The position numbers and the translations under genes are program-made. The notes under the pieces are model-generated. The model ran no database searches, had not been told where the DNA came from, and saw nothing but the letters and a program-made list of their open reading frames with translations. From assembly GCA_029582265.1 (NCBI GenBank), contig CM055828.1:5377402-5441401 (forward strand): a stretch of 64,000 nucleotides of DNA, read 5' to 3'. This DNA is from Zoroaster sp. YZ-2022 (lineage: Eukaryota > Echinodermata > Asteroidea > Forcipulatida > Zoroasteridae). This document shows, piece by piece, positions 1 through 12,460 of the stretch (its first letter is position 1; each line of letters starts with the position of its first letter).

Positions 1-572
1 ATTTGATCCAAAACACAGGCCTCCCAGTGCCTAATCTACCAGAGGTTTTTAAGCAAAATATAGGTTATTATAGATTTAGCAAATGTCAAAATAAAGGCTT
101 TTATAGGTTAATATTTCCTGTGATTATGCGGTGTTAAGTAACAAGTTGTTGGTAAATTGCCTACCTTCCGAGTACTTTACACCATACCCTGTCCGGCAGA
201 AAATCTAAGAGCGGTACACATGTTACAGTTTGGCTACTGTTTTGGCTTCATCTCTTTATACTTTGGAAGTAATTTTTCTTCAAAGCCATGAGGATTTTAT
301 GAGGAAGTTGAAAATGTGTTGCAGGAGATTAAAAATATCGGTTTTTTATAGGTTAATATAGGTTTTTTGGGGGAAAATAAAGGTTCCCATTTTGTATTGT
401 TTTATAGGTTTTATTTATAGGTTTCGATGGGAGGCCTGAAAAAAGGATCAATGCCATATGGCGGTGCTGTACTCGACCATTTCTCACAATATATGAAGAC
501 ATATATGAGTGCTGTCATTTTGTATAGGCCTCTCCCATTGGCGGATACAAGGGGAGGGGTAAGCATGTTGTA

Positions 573-985
573 AGGGAAGGTACAGCATCGCTTTTGTTGG
601 CAAAACTGCTTCTATGACTGAGTATGCTTACTCTCTTTGAATCAAGGGAAGGCTAGGTACAGCATTGGTAATGTAGGCAAAACTGCTTCTATGAGTACGG
701 TATGCTTACTCTCTTTGAATCAAGGGAAGGTACGACATTGGTAGGCCTAATGTTGGCAAAACTGCGTCTATGAATGAGTATGCTTACTCTTTGAATCAAG
801 GGACGGTACAACGTCGGTTATGTTGGCAAAACTGCTTCTATGAGTATGCTTACTCTCTATAATAATAATAATAATAATGTGTGGATTTAAGGTACAACAT
901 CGATTTTGTTGGCATAACTGCTTCTATGAGTATGCTTACTCTCTTTGAATCAAGGTAAGGAACATTGGTAATGTTAAAACTTGTA
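573..985 (-). repeat. 68-bp tandem array, inverted copy
   Basis: About five and a half degraded copies of a roughly 68-bp unit. Each contains GTTGGCAAAACTGCTTCTATG, shortened here and there, then AGTATGCTTACTCTCTTTGAATC and a GGGAAGGTACA-type joint. It is the reverse complement of the array at 7384-7850. One unit is interrupted by a short AAT run near 862. Two further units lie at 1227-1350, and lone units at 6828-6900 and 13953-14022. No coding potential is apparent. Confidence 0.85.
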
Positions 986-1079
986 GCTTTGCATGGTGAG
1001 GATGATAAGTAAAACTAATTGCGGTGACACCATGTGGAATCTCAATTGAGTAGTAATTAGTTCTGAAAAGAACTGGAGG

Positions 1080-1200
1080 TACAACTCGACGTTTCGATCA
1101 GTATGCTCTGATCGTCCTCAGGAGAATGCCGGACTCTGGAAAATGCTGCTGCTTACGTAGACTGCTGGAGGATCATCCCATGAATGGATGCTGGAGGATT
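1080..1200 (-). repeat. Penelope-like terminal remnant (tentative)
   Basis: Read on the minus strand, 1087-1125 has a CTGAGGA word, a hairpin with a GATCAG/CTGATC stem, then GAAACGTCGAG. This order resembles the minimal hammerhead-ribozyme segments reported in Penelope-like retroelement terminal repeats. One extra C sits between CTGAGGA and the stem, so the catalytic core is not perfect. No reverse transcriptase is visible nearby. It may simply be a repeat with a chance resemblance. Confidence 0.35.
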
Positions 1201-1653
1201 AGTTCGTTGAGGCGCGCAGGCGGGAACTGTTGAGACTGTTGGCCAAACTGCTTCTACGAGTATGCTTACTCTCTTTGAATCAAGGGAAGGTACAACATTG
1301 GTAATGTTGGCCAAACTGATCCTACTCGTGCTTGCTGTTTGAATCAAGATGGGTTTTCTTCGGGCTCCCCAACGTCTCATTCCTCAAGGACCACGCATGT
1401 GATGTGAACCTTCCGAACGTGACTCTGGCCGTGCGGATACCCGGAAAGGTCACGCAATATGGGCCCGAAAGTTCTGACCTGCTGTTATTCGGCTGCGTGC
1501 CCTACTGTGTGCACGTTACACGACATTATTATCTGCCCAAACACTATAGACACTAAATTGGTGAGGCTCAACATGTTTATTTAAAACTAAAAGGTACTAA
1601 ATTACAATTTGAATTTTCAATTAAATTCAATTCACCTCTTGACATTTCTCGAA

Positions 1654-2000
1654 GGAAGTGGCCGAGCGGTCTAGTTTACCGGACTCAAGTTCTGGTGTTA
1701 GCAGCAGAATGTGGGTTCGAATCCCGGCCGTGACACTTGTGTCCTTGAGCAAGACACTTAACCATAATTGCTTCTCTCCACCCAGGGGTTAAATGGGTAC
1801 CTGTGAGGGCAGAGTTGGTTGATTAGCCCTATATGCGCTGTATATAATGGCAGCAATTGAGCTGTATACTCCCCAGGGAGCTGAGATGGTTTCAGGAATG
1901 ATTTATGAGCCTTATGAGCCTTATGAGCAGGGGTAATAATATAATGCGCCTTGAGCACCACTCAGTTGGTGGATACGTGCGCTATATATGTCCACACATC

Positions 2001-2051
<51 letters not shown>

Positions 2052-2052
2052 T
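1654..2052 (+). mobile_element. tRNA-Leu-derived SINE with TTA tail
   Basis: The head resembles tRNA-Leu(CAA). It has a GTGGCCGAGCGGTCTA A-box region, an ACTCAAGTTCTGG anticodon arm and a GGTTCGAATCC B box. A non-tRNA body follows, with the phrases CTTGAGCAAGACACTTAACC and TCTCCACCCAGGGG. The 3' part reads GCGCCTTGAGCACC..GGTGGATACGTGCGCTATAT and ends in a TTA microsatellite. A second full-length copy lies at 62350-62712. The tail resembles LINE 3' ends elsewhere in this window. Confidence 0.85.
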
Positions 2053-2411
2053 AAAAATTCATGTTATAACTAAAACCGTGGACACAGAATATGATTAAGG
2101 TTTTGCTTAATATATCACATGCATAAAGTAAACTGTATAAGTTTAGTATTAAACCGATACAAATTATTATTTATTCTGAAATAATATTTCGATTGATTTT
2201 TATCTCAAGTCTCATTCGATAGTTCATAGCTTTCACGATCGGCCTCGAGCCTACGCATTAATTTATATAAAAAACAATTAAACAGTTGAGTTTTATGTTC
2301 GCCATCATCGTGCCAGACTAAAGAAACGCTTGGCTGTGCAAATGAAGTTATATATGACATAAAACACAATAAAGGGGGCCACTTTGCATCCGTCACGTTA
2401 GCAGTTTTTCC
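2053..2411. other. AT-rich spacer, nothing recognised
   Basis: AT-rich sequence between the SINE tail and a foldback element. I see no open frame with protein-like composition, no RNA gene and no tandem repeat. Confidence 0.6.
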
Positions 2412-2742
2412 AATGGTTGTTATTTATTTTTAAGTACCTGAAACCGACCAAAAAGTGTTTCAACATGTGAATGGACATGCAGGCTTATACTAGAACTAAT
2501 TTGAGTTGATTTATTTTATTTTTAATTTTTTTATTTATTTTTTTACCCTCAAATTTCCATAAAAATTGGACGGAAAAAGTTACCTCACTTTTCCGTCCAT
2601 TTGTTGATGGAAATTTTAGGGTAATTAAAAAAATAATAGTAATAATCAACTCAAATTATCTTTAGGATAAGCATGCATGTCTATTTAAATGTTGAAATTC
2701 TTTTTGGGTGGTTTCAGATATTTAAAAAAAATTACAACCATT
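2412..2742. mobile_element. Foldback element, about 330 bp, tiny loop
   Basis: The two halves are near reverse complements about a centre near 2583. Outer pairs include TGGTTGTTATTTATTTTTAAG against the AAATT..ACAACCA end. Middle pairs include AATTTGAGTTGATT against AATCAACTCAAATT. The innermost stem is GGACGGAAAAAGT against ACTTTTCCGTCC around a loop of about six bases. Such hairpins are typical of foldback MITEs. No transposase is encoded. Confidence 0.75.
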
Positions 2743-3082
2743 TATTGTTTTTTTATGTCATATGTAACAGTATACAAAACAACATACGATTCCAAAAATA
2801 TCATGCCTACCCCTGCCCCACCCCTCAATGATTTCTCTAACCTACCCAACCACTTCGTCCAGCAATTTTAAAGTTGTTACATTTTTTCCGCCGCGGAAGT
2901 CGGTCGGCAAGTTGGCTTCCATCTCCCCATCCCAAGTCTATCAAGGCTTTGCGCGCTGCGGCCCTGCAAGGCCTGCTGCCTGTAAATGGTATACATAGCC
3001 CATGTCTTCCTTCCTCCATGCATGTAACCCAAAGGAAGTCCCATGTATTGTAATGCTAAGTTATGATTATTATACGGATGCG

Positions 3083-3865
3083 TTAAAGGGATATATTAAA
3101 AAAATACTTGGCTTAAGCCATAATTATGACTTAATATCTCATAATTATGACTTAATATCTCATAATTATGACTTAATATCTCATAATTATGACTTAATAT
3201 CTCATAATTATGACTTAATATCTCATAATTATGACTTAATATCTCATAATTATGACTTAATATCTCATAATTATGACTTAATATCTCATAATTATGACTT
3301 AATATCTCACAATTCGTCCAGTGACCAGTGACCAATTTGCCAGTGACCAATCCGACTTTTTTCAATTTTAAGTTTCCCCGCCCATTAGTACATTCAGGAA
3401 GAGACCTACCATTGTATCTAATCCACATGCATGTATTCCTTATAGTTTTGGAGATAGAGCATGCATTCAAATGACGAATGCTCTATCTAACCATGGAGGA
3501 AGAAAACAGACTAACTGGCTATTTTTGTACTTTGGTAAAGTGACCAATACCGCATTGGTCACTATGCCAACTTAATTTGGGATTGGTCACTATGGCAAAT
3601 TAGGGACGAATTATGACTTAGTACTAAGTCATAATTATGACTTTAAAATTTACTCAGTTTAAGCCATAGGCCTAATTATGACTTAAGTCATAAGACTTAA
3701 GCTTAGTAAAATTTTAAGTCATAATTATGACTTATGCCATGTCATCATTATGAGATAAGTCATACTTATGACTCAATCAAGTCATATTTATGACTTGATT
3801 AAGTCATAATGATGACTTCAACTGAGTAATTTTTTTTAGTAATTTTAATTACTATGTCCCTTTAA
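3083..3865. mobile_element. Composite TTAA-flanked TIR element with internal array
   Basis: The ends are inverted copies: GCGTTAAAGGGATATATTAA at the left, and the complement of GCGTTAAAGGGACATAGTAA at the right. TTAA sits at both borders. Inside are about nine copies of a 21-bp unit built on the palindrome TCATAATTATGA (3119-3309), a second transposon (3311-3612), and several 18-bp palindromes AAGTCATAATTATGACTT (3620-3800). Because 21 is divisible by 3 the array is open in several frames, but it has no coding character. Confidence 0.7.
3311..3612. mobile_element. MITE with about 33-bp TIRs, copy 1
   Basis: Near-identical to 32051-32319. The right end GGATTGGTCACTATGGCAAA..GGGACGAATT is the reverse complement of the left end in the second copy. 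The left end of this copy is scrambled by an extra CAGTGACCAGTGACC. It sits inside the 21-bp array, so it inserted after that array had formed. Confidence 0.8.
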
Positions 3866-4841
3866 CGCTTTGGTATTATCACAATACTAATAATGTATGT
3901 ACTCATCATTGTGCCTATCTCATGTATGTATAGCTTTAGAGTATAGGGAATCCATGTGTACAAAACAAATGCATTGTGTGTACAGAGTGTAAACATCAAC
4001 CGGAAGTAATTTAATGGCTTGATCTGCCTTCTTCATTTTCGATTATTCATATCGACTAATCATCCTACAGAAGAAATGTCATTACCTGCATGATGGTGTG
4101 TCCTCCCGATTCAGTCAACACGCTTCGACCATCAATGAATGTCCAAAAACACACCCACTCAATCCGCTACAGAGATTTGACTAAAAGGTTTCCCGTGTCC
4201 GCATGGACACTTCCGCAGTTGTGATGCGGTGCGGAAGAGACGCTCATCCTGATGATGTGTGATTCACGGGTTAGAGTGCATGCCTTACCGAAATCGCCGT
4301 GATGAGGCGGTGCGATCGCTTCCACTTTGCTGGGATGATTCCGTTGTTTAAAAGGTGTACACCTTAAGTATATTACCCGATTACAACTTATTTGCTATTA
4401 AGTTGGTCTTGGTACAAAATACCCGATAATTGATTCCGTCTGACATGTTTTTGAGAAAAAAATGAATTTAAAAATTTGAATCACCATGATCCATTTTCCA
4501 GTAATTAGAATGGATGCAAAACAACCCCTGACCCGCTACAACGAAATTAAGCTCAAACTTTCACATGTTGGTTTTTATACAGACAGGCCCTATCTTGATT
4601 CTTATCAAGTATGGAAATGCATAACAGACATTTTAACAAAAATCGTCCATAATTCCTCCAAAGGCAATGTACACTAATAGTAAAGTGTATGCAAATCCAT
4701 CCATACCCTGTTAATATAAAAACTAACATATGTACAGAAACCAACCAAAATTCAACTTATTTCGTTTTGTCGCCATGGAGTCGCAATAGTGAAAATGCAA
4801 TCATATTATAATTACCAATGTCTTAATATAAACACCCCCCC
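3866..4841. other. Unique-looking spacer with one possible minus-strand exon
   Basis: Mostly featureless. At 4086-4166 on the minus strand a 27-codon open segment lies between an AG acceptor and a GTAATG donor. I do not recognise it and found no partner exons, so it is not called as a gene. Confidence 0.4.
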
Positions 4842-5045
4842 TTAAAGGGACCGTCGTCACAATCAACATGACATGGAAACGGAGTGCTCTAGTTTGAGAT
4901 TAACTCGGTGACTGAAAATAATACCCCACATGATAAGGTCATGGGCCAGTAAATTTCAGTTCCTGTGTTCATCTTAAACTTGGTCACCTGTTGAAAATGT
5001 GCTCTGATCATGACGATACTACTCCTGTATTGTAAACCAGGCGGT
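4842..5045. mobile_element. TTAAAGGGAC MITE fragment
   Basis: The left end is TTAAAGGGACCGTCGTCAC. The interior (AATACCCCACAT, TTCAGTYYYTGTGTTCATCTTAAA, TGCTCTGATC) matches 47487-47605, inside the composite element at 47270. The right terminus is degraded. It belongs to the same TTAAAGGGAC-ended group as the element at 3083-3865. Confidence 0.6.
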
Positions 5046-7383
5046 TTTGTGATCCATGATTGATTGTTGATCGTTGGGTATGGTTTGTTAGGGTAGTGGC
5101 TGTGGGCAGGCAGATGAATTGTATTCACAAAACAAACGTACAAATGTCGGTGTCACGCATCAGCAGATACCAGAGACGAAGGCCATACCTTTTGGGTGTA
5201 ACTTGCCCTCCCCTTGTGCTTTATCCAGACGACTTTTCGTCTTAACCCAAACGTACTCATTAGCATAATTATGCCACAAATTACGAAAACAAATATTTTT
5301 ATCGACAAGAAAACAAACCACTCCCCACCTGCCCCCTGCACTACGCACTTAGGCCTATGTGTTAAAAAAAGACTGGAATATCGCCCGTTTTTAATTTAAA
5401 CCAAATATTATCACACTCCAATGACGCCACAGATGTAGCGACTTCCCCTTAGGAGGCAAACCACATCATTTTAGCGGGGAAATCTCTAGCTTGTGGTTAA
5501 AGCTCAGCAAAGTGTGCTGTTATACACACATTTAAGTAAGGTAAAGGATTGGTAATTTAAAAAAATAACCAAATTGTCAAATATAAATGTGTAACGTGCG
5601 TAATGTTAAGGCAATAATATTAATTTTCCCTAGAAGCATTCTGTCTTGAGTTTCTGTCTTTTTTAAGAAAAGTGAAATAATGCACAGTTTGAAGGTAAGT
5701 TACACATTAAAATGAGTACAAAATATCTGAATGCATTTTCAAAATCGTCTCGTGCACAACGGCGAACACAGGATTTTGTCTTAGGGGGGGCTCAAAGAAA
5801 ATGTTACCGTCACAAATCAACTAGGCCTAGTACGTATATGTACGTATGTATGTAATTTTGGGTTGTATGTATGTATGTATAATAGGTATGGATGGAGCGA
5901 TCTTCCCATTAGGAACTCGGTTACCTCCCATGGAGGGGCATAAACGCCAAGCTGGCAAGAGCCAATCTCACTCACACACAAACATTAGTGTATCGTCTAT
6001 AATTACGAACTGCACAAATCAATCAATTGTGATTCAGTAACTACCTACTTTCCATCAATGGGCGGCAAATTCCATGAACAAGTGGGCGGCAAACCCAGAT
6101 CCTACCGGTAATCTTTTTCTTTTTTGTTGTTGCTAAAACGGTGTCACATAATAATTATTTATATCAGATTACTGTTAACAAATAAAATTAAAACCCTAAC
6201 CTGGGCATGTATGTGATGTGTAATTTGGAAAGGGTAGGATTGCAGGCCTTTTTAATGCCCTGCACATAGCCGAGTTAAAGAAAAATGGAGAAAAGGAAGC
6301 AACACATGATAAAATAAGATTGGATCTGGTCGTTGCACCAGAGTTACATGTTCATGCATATTCATTATACAACATCTAAAAATAAATCATTGTGGGTAAA
6401 CAAAAATGTATTACTTTTTCCTTACACTTGTCCGGCATTCCCTTGAAAAGGGAAAAACACTTAAATTTGAAAAATGCCGGAACCACGTAAAATATATTTT
6501 AGCCCGGACAAATTGGCACGTTGGTTTCAAATGTTTATGTTATTGTTGCAAATTTAAACAATTATAGTGAGATTTCATGAGACATAATAAAATAATTTTG
6601 GCAGAAAGAAGAAAAAAATGCGAGTGGCATAAGATGAAAAGAAATCCACCCTTTCTCCTCCCCCTCTCTCTCTCATTTTTTCCTTTTCTTTTTGTCCCTT
6701 TTTTTCGTGGACCCTCTTGGGGGGGCTTAAGCCCCCCGAGGCCACCCCCCCCTTGGGTGCGCCGTTGCTCGTGCACGACACAACGCGATAAGCTGGTGTT
6801 TTCACATGATGGTTTTTAATGTATATCTTGATTCAAAGAGAGTAAGCATTCTCAAAGAGACTATTTTGCTAATATTACCAATGTATCGTCCCTTTTGACA
6901 ATTAATTATGTTAATGAAGGGAGGAAAACTTATATAATCTCCAAGTCAAGTAGATATAATCTTCTGCTGTATACAAAATAAATATATATAAACAAAATAA
7001 CTAACTTTTATTTCAGCACAATATGGAAAACAAGTTGGTCGGAGGTCGAGACAGGCACCCACGGTGAGCTGAAACCGCACTCTCGGGGTATTTCTAATGC
7101 GTGTAATGCGAACAATATTCTCTGTAATCCCACAACACATGCAAACTATCAAAATGATGTTATCACACTGTTGCATGGGTTATGTTGGAAGCTTCAAAAT
7201 ATTATTAAAAGATAAGGTATCCGATTGGCAATTCCAAAATAACCAAATGGTTGAATTTTAATGTAAAACTGACTTAGTGTAGGCCTACAGCTGATGATGG
7301 TGACCATCTCTAGATATATATTTTTGTCTTCTCGTAAACGAGATAACTAATAAACTGACACTTTTACAGTCTTGTTGTTTAAT
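5046..7383. other. Intergenic DNA with repeat debris
   Basis: No gene seen. Around 6640-6790 is a C/T-rich stretch and a GGGGGGCTTAAGCCCCCC palindrome followed by a CTTGGGTGCGCC terminus; its minus-strand frame (QRRTQGGGGLGGLKPP) is repeat-derived. GTATGTATGTA runs occur near 5840-5880. One stray 68-bp unit lies at 6828-6900. The remainder is AT-rich and unremarkable. Confidence 0.5.
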
Positions 7384-7850
7384 GTATATCTTGATTCAAA
7401 GAGAGTAAGCATACTCACAGAAGCAGTTTTGCCAACATTACCAATGCTGTACCTTCCCTTTATTCAAAGAGAGTAAGCATACTCATAGAAGCAGTTTTGC
7501 CAACATCACCAATGCTGTACCTTCCCTTGATTCAAAGAGAGTAAGCATACTCATAGAAGCAGTTTTGCCAACATTACCAATGCTGTACCTTCCCTTGATT
7601 CAAAGAGAGTAAGCATACTCATAGAAGCAGTTTTGCCAACATTACCAATGCTGTACCTTCCCTTGATTCAAAGAGAGTAAGCATACTCATAGAAGCAGTT
7701 TTGCCAACATTACCAATGCTGTACCTTCCCTTGATTCAAAGAGAGTAAGCATACTCATAGAAGCAGTTTTGCCAACATCACCAATGCTGTACCTTCCCTT
7801 GATTCAAAGAGAGTGAGCATACTCATACTATAGAAGCAGTTTTGTTTTAC
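7384..7850 (+). repeat. 68-bp tandem array, about seven units
   Basis: Seven near-identical units of about 68 bp, each starting TTGATTCAAAGAGAGTAAGC, then ATACTCATAGAAGCAGTTTTG, CCAACATTACCAATGCTGTA and CCTTCCC. Identity between adjacent units is much higher than in the inverted array at 573-985, which points to recent homogenisation. It is non-coding in all frames. Confidence 0.9.
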
Positions 7851-8544
7851 AACTCCAAGCCAATGCTTACTTGTGTTGGAAAGAACAAATTACTTGTTTT
7901 ATAAATGTTTTCAACAAACCTTTCAATTTGTTTTTCCCCCAGCTCAGCACAGATCAGACTAGTTGAAACATCGACATAGAAAGTCAACCTTCAAGTATTC
8001 TTGATTAGTTTTCACTCATTCACTGGAGTGAGATTAATTTTCGTGAGCCTTTTTTATTTGTACACGTAGGTGGATTAAATGACGCATGTTTCTGCCTTGA
8101 GATTATCAGTTCCAAATTAAATCTAATTAAATCTGTCCCTTTATCATTTAGGCTGAACAAATATGATGTTGATGCGGCTGACAGCGATTAATGGATTTCT
8201 GAAGGTCACAGCTAGAGTTATCACACACTGGATTAAAGGGAAAGTAGGACATTAGTAATTGGAAATGTACGTTCATTTCAACCCTCGAGCCTTCCACAAA
8301 TTATACCATATTACTTAACCTGAGATCACATTTTTCTGAGAAAACAAAGGAACAGAGTAAATGGTGTTTTGTGTTGGTTTAAAAAAAATGTTTTTCCCTG
8401 TCAAAACGTTCCTGGGGAATTTGATACCTGGAGCAAAAAGTTAGTCAGTTATTTTGTTTAAAGTTGCTGTCAGAAACTTTTTGTAAATGTGCATGATTTT
8501 TGTGGTTTCAGACAGAAAAATTGTTCAAGGCGTCTGGTACATCT

Positions 8545-9130
8545 ACCAACTTCAAATAAAGTACTTTTCACATGATAATTTGGTTATTTTATAATCAGGT
8601 AAATTACCAATGCTGTACCTTAACCTCTCTGGATGCTTAGGTCAAATCTTTGATTTTGTGATTTTTTTTTATTTAAAATAATTTGCTAAATATATAAATT
8701 GACTTAAGTAAGGATTCACACAGAATATTCATAGTGTATTTCAATGATTGATGTGATCTTAGAAATACATGTATGCCTATGCATTATTGAGTGTGAAGAC
8801 GGCATGGTTTCGGCTTAGATGTCATTACAAGCCAAAAGGCTGATTATAAAGGAACACTTCAAATCACGTTTCCCTCAAAAACAAAGTTGTTTTTATATTT
8901 CCAACAGAGAATAACAAAATAGATATTTAATTGAACTGAATTGAACTTGCTGTTCAAAAGAGCAGATCCAGGGCTGATAAATGAGTGTCACTGTTCTCTA
9001 TGAGGTCCCAGGCTTCGAGAAGTTTAAGAAGTGTTAGGGAAATCCCAGAGGAATGTTTTTTGGGAAAAAACATCACATGATCGAGTAGGGACTGGATCCA
9101 AGGTTGGCTTTGGGCCAGGGTGAACGAAGG
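8545..9130. repeat. Local duplication, uninterrupted copy
   Basis: 8545-8967 is a direct copy of 9974-10386, and 8966-9130 continues as a copy of 11473-11690. The two halves are joined here at GATCCAGG. In the other copy they are separated by about 1.1 kb that includes the last exon of the SWSAP1 gene. Confidence 0.8.
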
Positions 9131-9539
9131 GCGATAGACAAGGAATGTGTGCTTCTTCCTCCATGGTATCACTACGCCAACCAGGGGCCAAATTCTTATT
9201 TGTGCTTTGGGTTACCAGCCAAATTGTCATGCAATGCATATTGATTCAGACTGGTTCTCAGCCCAATTGTGCTAAGCAGAAAAATTTGATTAGAAATATT
9301 TGATCAATACCCAAGAACATAATAGAAAGTTCGAGAAACTATATTTGTACGGAAGACATTATTTTCACAGTATGCTTGTCTGTTTTACCAGTGTTTACAA
9401 CTATCACATACGCCAAAGTGAACCGCTTGATCTTTGATCCCCGCCACCACACACATCTCTCTCATTGTGCAGATTATTGTGAGGAAATCAATCATTAAAG
9501 GCTCGATGTCGATGGCTTGATGTTGCTCAATGGATCATT

Positions 9540-9787
<248 letters not shown>

Positions 9788-9973
9788 ATGTAAATGTTGA
9801 CATGTCATTGCCATTTTGACTGAAGCTCCTCTCTCCATGTTTAAAAGGGAAGGTACAACATTGGCAATTACCAGATCATCAAAGTACCAAATTATTATCT
9901 AAATGCTTACTTGATGTAAAGTTAGTACACACTTAAACATCCTGAAAATTATGTTGTACCTTCACTAACCTTT

Positions 9974-10386
9974 ACTAACTTCAAATAAAGTACTTTTCAA
10001 ATGATAATTTAGTTATTTTATAATCAGGTAAATTAACAATGCTGTACCTTACCTCTCTGGATGCTTTCAAATCTTCTATTTTGTGAAATATCTTACTTTA
10101 AAATAATTTGCTAAATAAATAAATTGACTTTAAGTAAGGATTCACACAGAATATTCATACAGTGATTGATGTGATCTTAGAAATACATGTATGCCTCTGC
10201 ATCATTGAGTGTGAAGACGGCATGGTTTCGGCTTCGATGTCATTACAAGCCAAAAGGCTGATTATAAAGGAACATTTCAAATCATGTTTCCCTCAAAACA
10301 AAGTTTTTGTTATATTTCCAACAGAGAATAACAAAATAGATATTTAATTGAACTGAACTGAACTTGCTGTTCAAAAGGGCGGATCT
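9974..10386. repeat. Local duplication, first half of split copy
   Basis: Direct repeat of 8545-8967. It includes TTCAAATAAAGTACTTTTCA, AGGTAAATTAACAATGCTGT and the block ending GAACTTGCTGTTCAAAAGGG. It stops at a GATC word where the other copy continues into sequence found here only at 11473. Confidence 0.8.
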
Positions 10387-10513
10387 GACTAAATGCTCTT
10401 TGACTGTCCAATCAGAGTCAATGTTGACTTCCCTGGTGGCCTGATCCAGAACACTTGCTTGACCTCAAATTTCATTTTTATTTTCAGAGCAAATTTCCCC
10501 CTAAACTGCTTTA

Positions 10514-10788
10514 GGCCAAAAAAAAAAGTCTCCGGTTTTTGGTGTCCGCGCACGTCGCCTCAGATCCGCACGTCAACATTTTTAGTTTTTTTTTTTTTGC
10601 TATGAAACGATGTCCAATTGCAGCCAAAATTGCTTGATCGATTGGAATTCCGCTGTGCAGGAAATTTGGTATGGTTCCAATAAGCACATATAATATGTAC
10701 CACGTCTTTCACTGCTTAGCAAAAAATAAATGTCACCGCACCAATTTTGAAGCCGACCTATGACCACAAACCAGACTTTTTTGGGGCC
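10514..10788. mobile_element. PIF/Harbinger-like MITE
   Basis: Inverted ends: GGCCAAAAAAAAAAGTCTCCGG at the left (22 bp, runs partly of A) and a right end whose complement reads GGCCCCAAAAAAGTCTGG. Three-base TTA direct repeats flank it, the target preference of PIF/Harbinger transposons. Relatives lie at 18409-18772 and 19905-20055. It sits just past the SWSAP1 stop codon. Confidence 0.65.
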
Positions 10789-10913
10789 TTAAGCACCAAA
10801 TGAAAGTAACTCTCAATAATGAGAAATAAATATAATCTCAAAGAATGTAAACACAAGAGAAAAAAACTGTATTGCACTGTAAAAACTTTCTTTTAAACTT
10901 AACCTTTCATTTG

Positions 10914-12406
10914 CTACTTTTCCTGTGTGAATTCTTGTGAAATACCGAATGAGGCATCCCCCGCATTGTAGTCCAACAGTCTGATGTTATCCTTGATTTC
11001 ATATGTGATAGTGCAGCTTGATTGGGACGTACCATTTGGATGGAGAGAGAGCTGATAGATGTCATCTGTGCCAGTCACACCTATAATCAAAAGCAAATAC
11101 AAATGGCCAATGGTGACTGGCTCTGGCAAAACCCTAAACTTGGACCCTAAACATTTCGGAGTGACCTCCCAAATTTATCGTGAAAATTAATGATGTTCCC
11201 AACAACATTTCAGTATTTTTCTTTTTCCATCAAAATCTAGAGAAAATGCTCTATATGGTGACATGAAAATCTCAAACTGGTCCCTGGGTATGGGGTCAGT
11301 TTTTGACCTTTTCATGGCTGTTACGCATTATGGTAAATGCCGAGAAGTTTCGGGTTTTGCCAGAGCAGGTCACAATTTATCATATCATTACTATATAGAA
11401 ATATGTTATTTCTCTCAACATTTTGTAAATATTGGTTCATATCCAGAGTCGATCTAAGATTGTCCGCTTTCAAGATCCAGGGCTGATAAATGAGTGTCAC
11501 TGTTCTCTATGAGATCCCAGGCTTCGAGAAGACAGAGAAGACAGAGAAGAAATTGAAGAAGTTTAAGGAGTTTAAGGAGTGTTAGGGAAATCCGAGAGAA
11601 ATGTTTTTTGGGAAAAACATCACATGATCGAGTAGGGACTAAAATCTATTCCATGTGTTTGCGTGGATCCAAAGTTGGCTACGGGCCATGTGGGAAATGT
11701 GGTTCCCGCGTATAAATGTATCACGTACTTCCCTGTTGGCAAGAAAAAAAGATTAACCCCACCCCAATAAAAAATGTGTCACCGCACCGAATTTGAAGCT
11801 GACCAATGACCAGAAACCAATGTCTTTGGCATAATATGGTATTTCATCATGCATATAAATTAGTTTATCCTTCTTCCCCTACCCAAGAAAGAAGTACACT
11901 CAGGAAAATAAGTTTTAAATAGTATATATATACTGAGACGCAATAGAAACTTACCACTTTTTCGACCTTAAATTATCAGTAATCACAATGCACAAATGTA
12001 ATATGTGCACTCGCGGTGAAGTGGATACAGATGGGATCGAGTACAGTGGACAAAACGTGGACATTTCTAATCCAAATTGTTGTGTTGTCTTATTTTGAAC
12101 CATTACAATTTTATGCTATTCCAAAACAAGTGGTAAGTTTCTATTGCGTCTCAGTATATATACCATAAATGGTATATGGACTCCTTCAAGAAAAACTTAA
12201 AAACTCATCTTATGTGTATTGCCTACAAGGACTACTAACATTCATATATGTTTTTTAATCTTTTGTTTAGTATTATATTGCATCTGCTATTGTGTTGTTA
12301 TGCTATTGTATGATTTCTTATTTTCTGTAAAGCACCTTGAGCACTTCTTGGTGGATATGTGAGCATTATAAATCTTCTGTATTATTATTATTATTATTTA
12401 CCCTAA

Positions 12407-12460
<54 letters not shown>

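Noticed and set aside
3002..3470. Open frames of 109 and 124 codons on both strands
   Set aside because: They come from the 21-bp tandem repeat, whose length keeps frames open; the peptide is SHNYDLI repeated.
6540..6819. Frames with QRRTQGGGGLGGLKPP
   Set aside because: Typical of a repetitive transposon terminus, overlapping frames on both strands.
7384..7850. CRISPR-like array
   Set aside because: Whole 68-bp units are conserved with no variable spacers, and the genome is animal.
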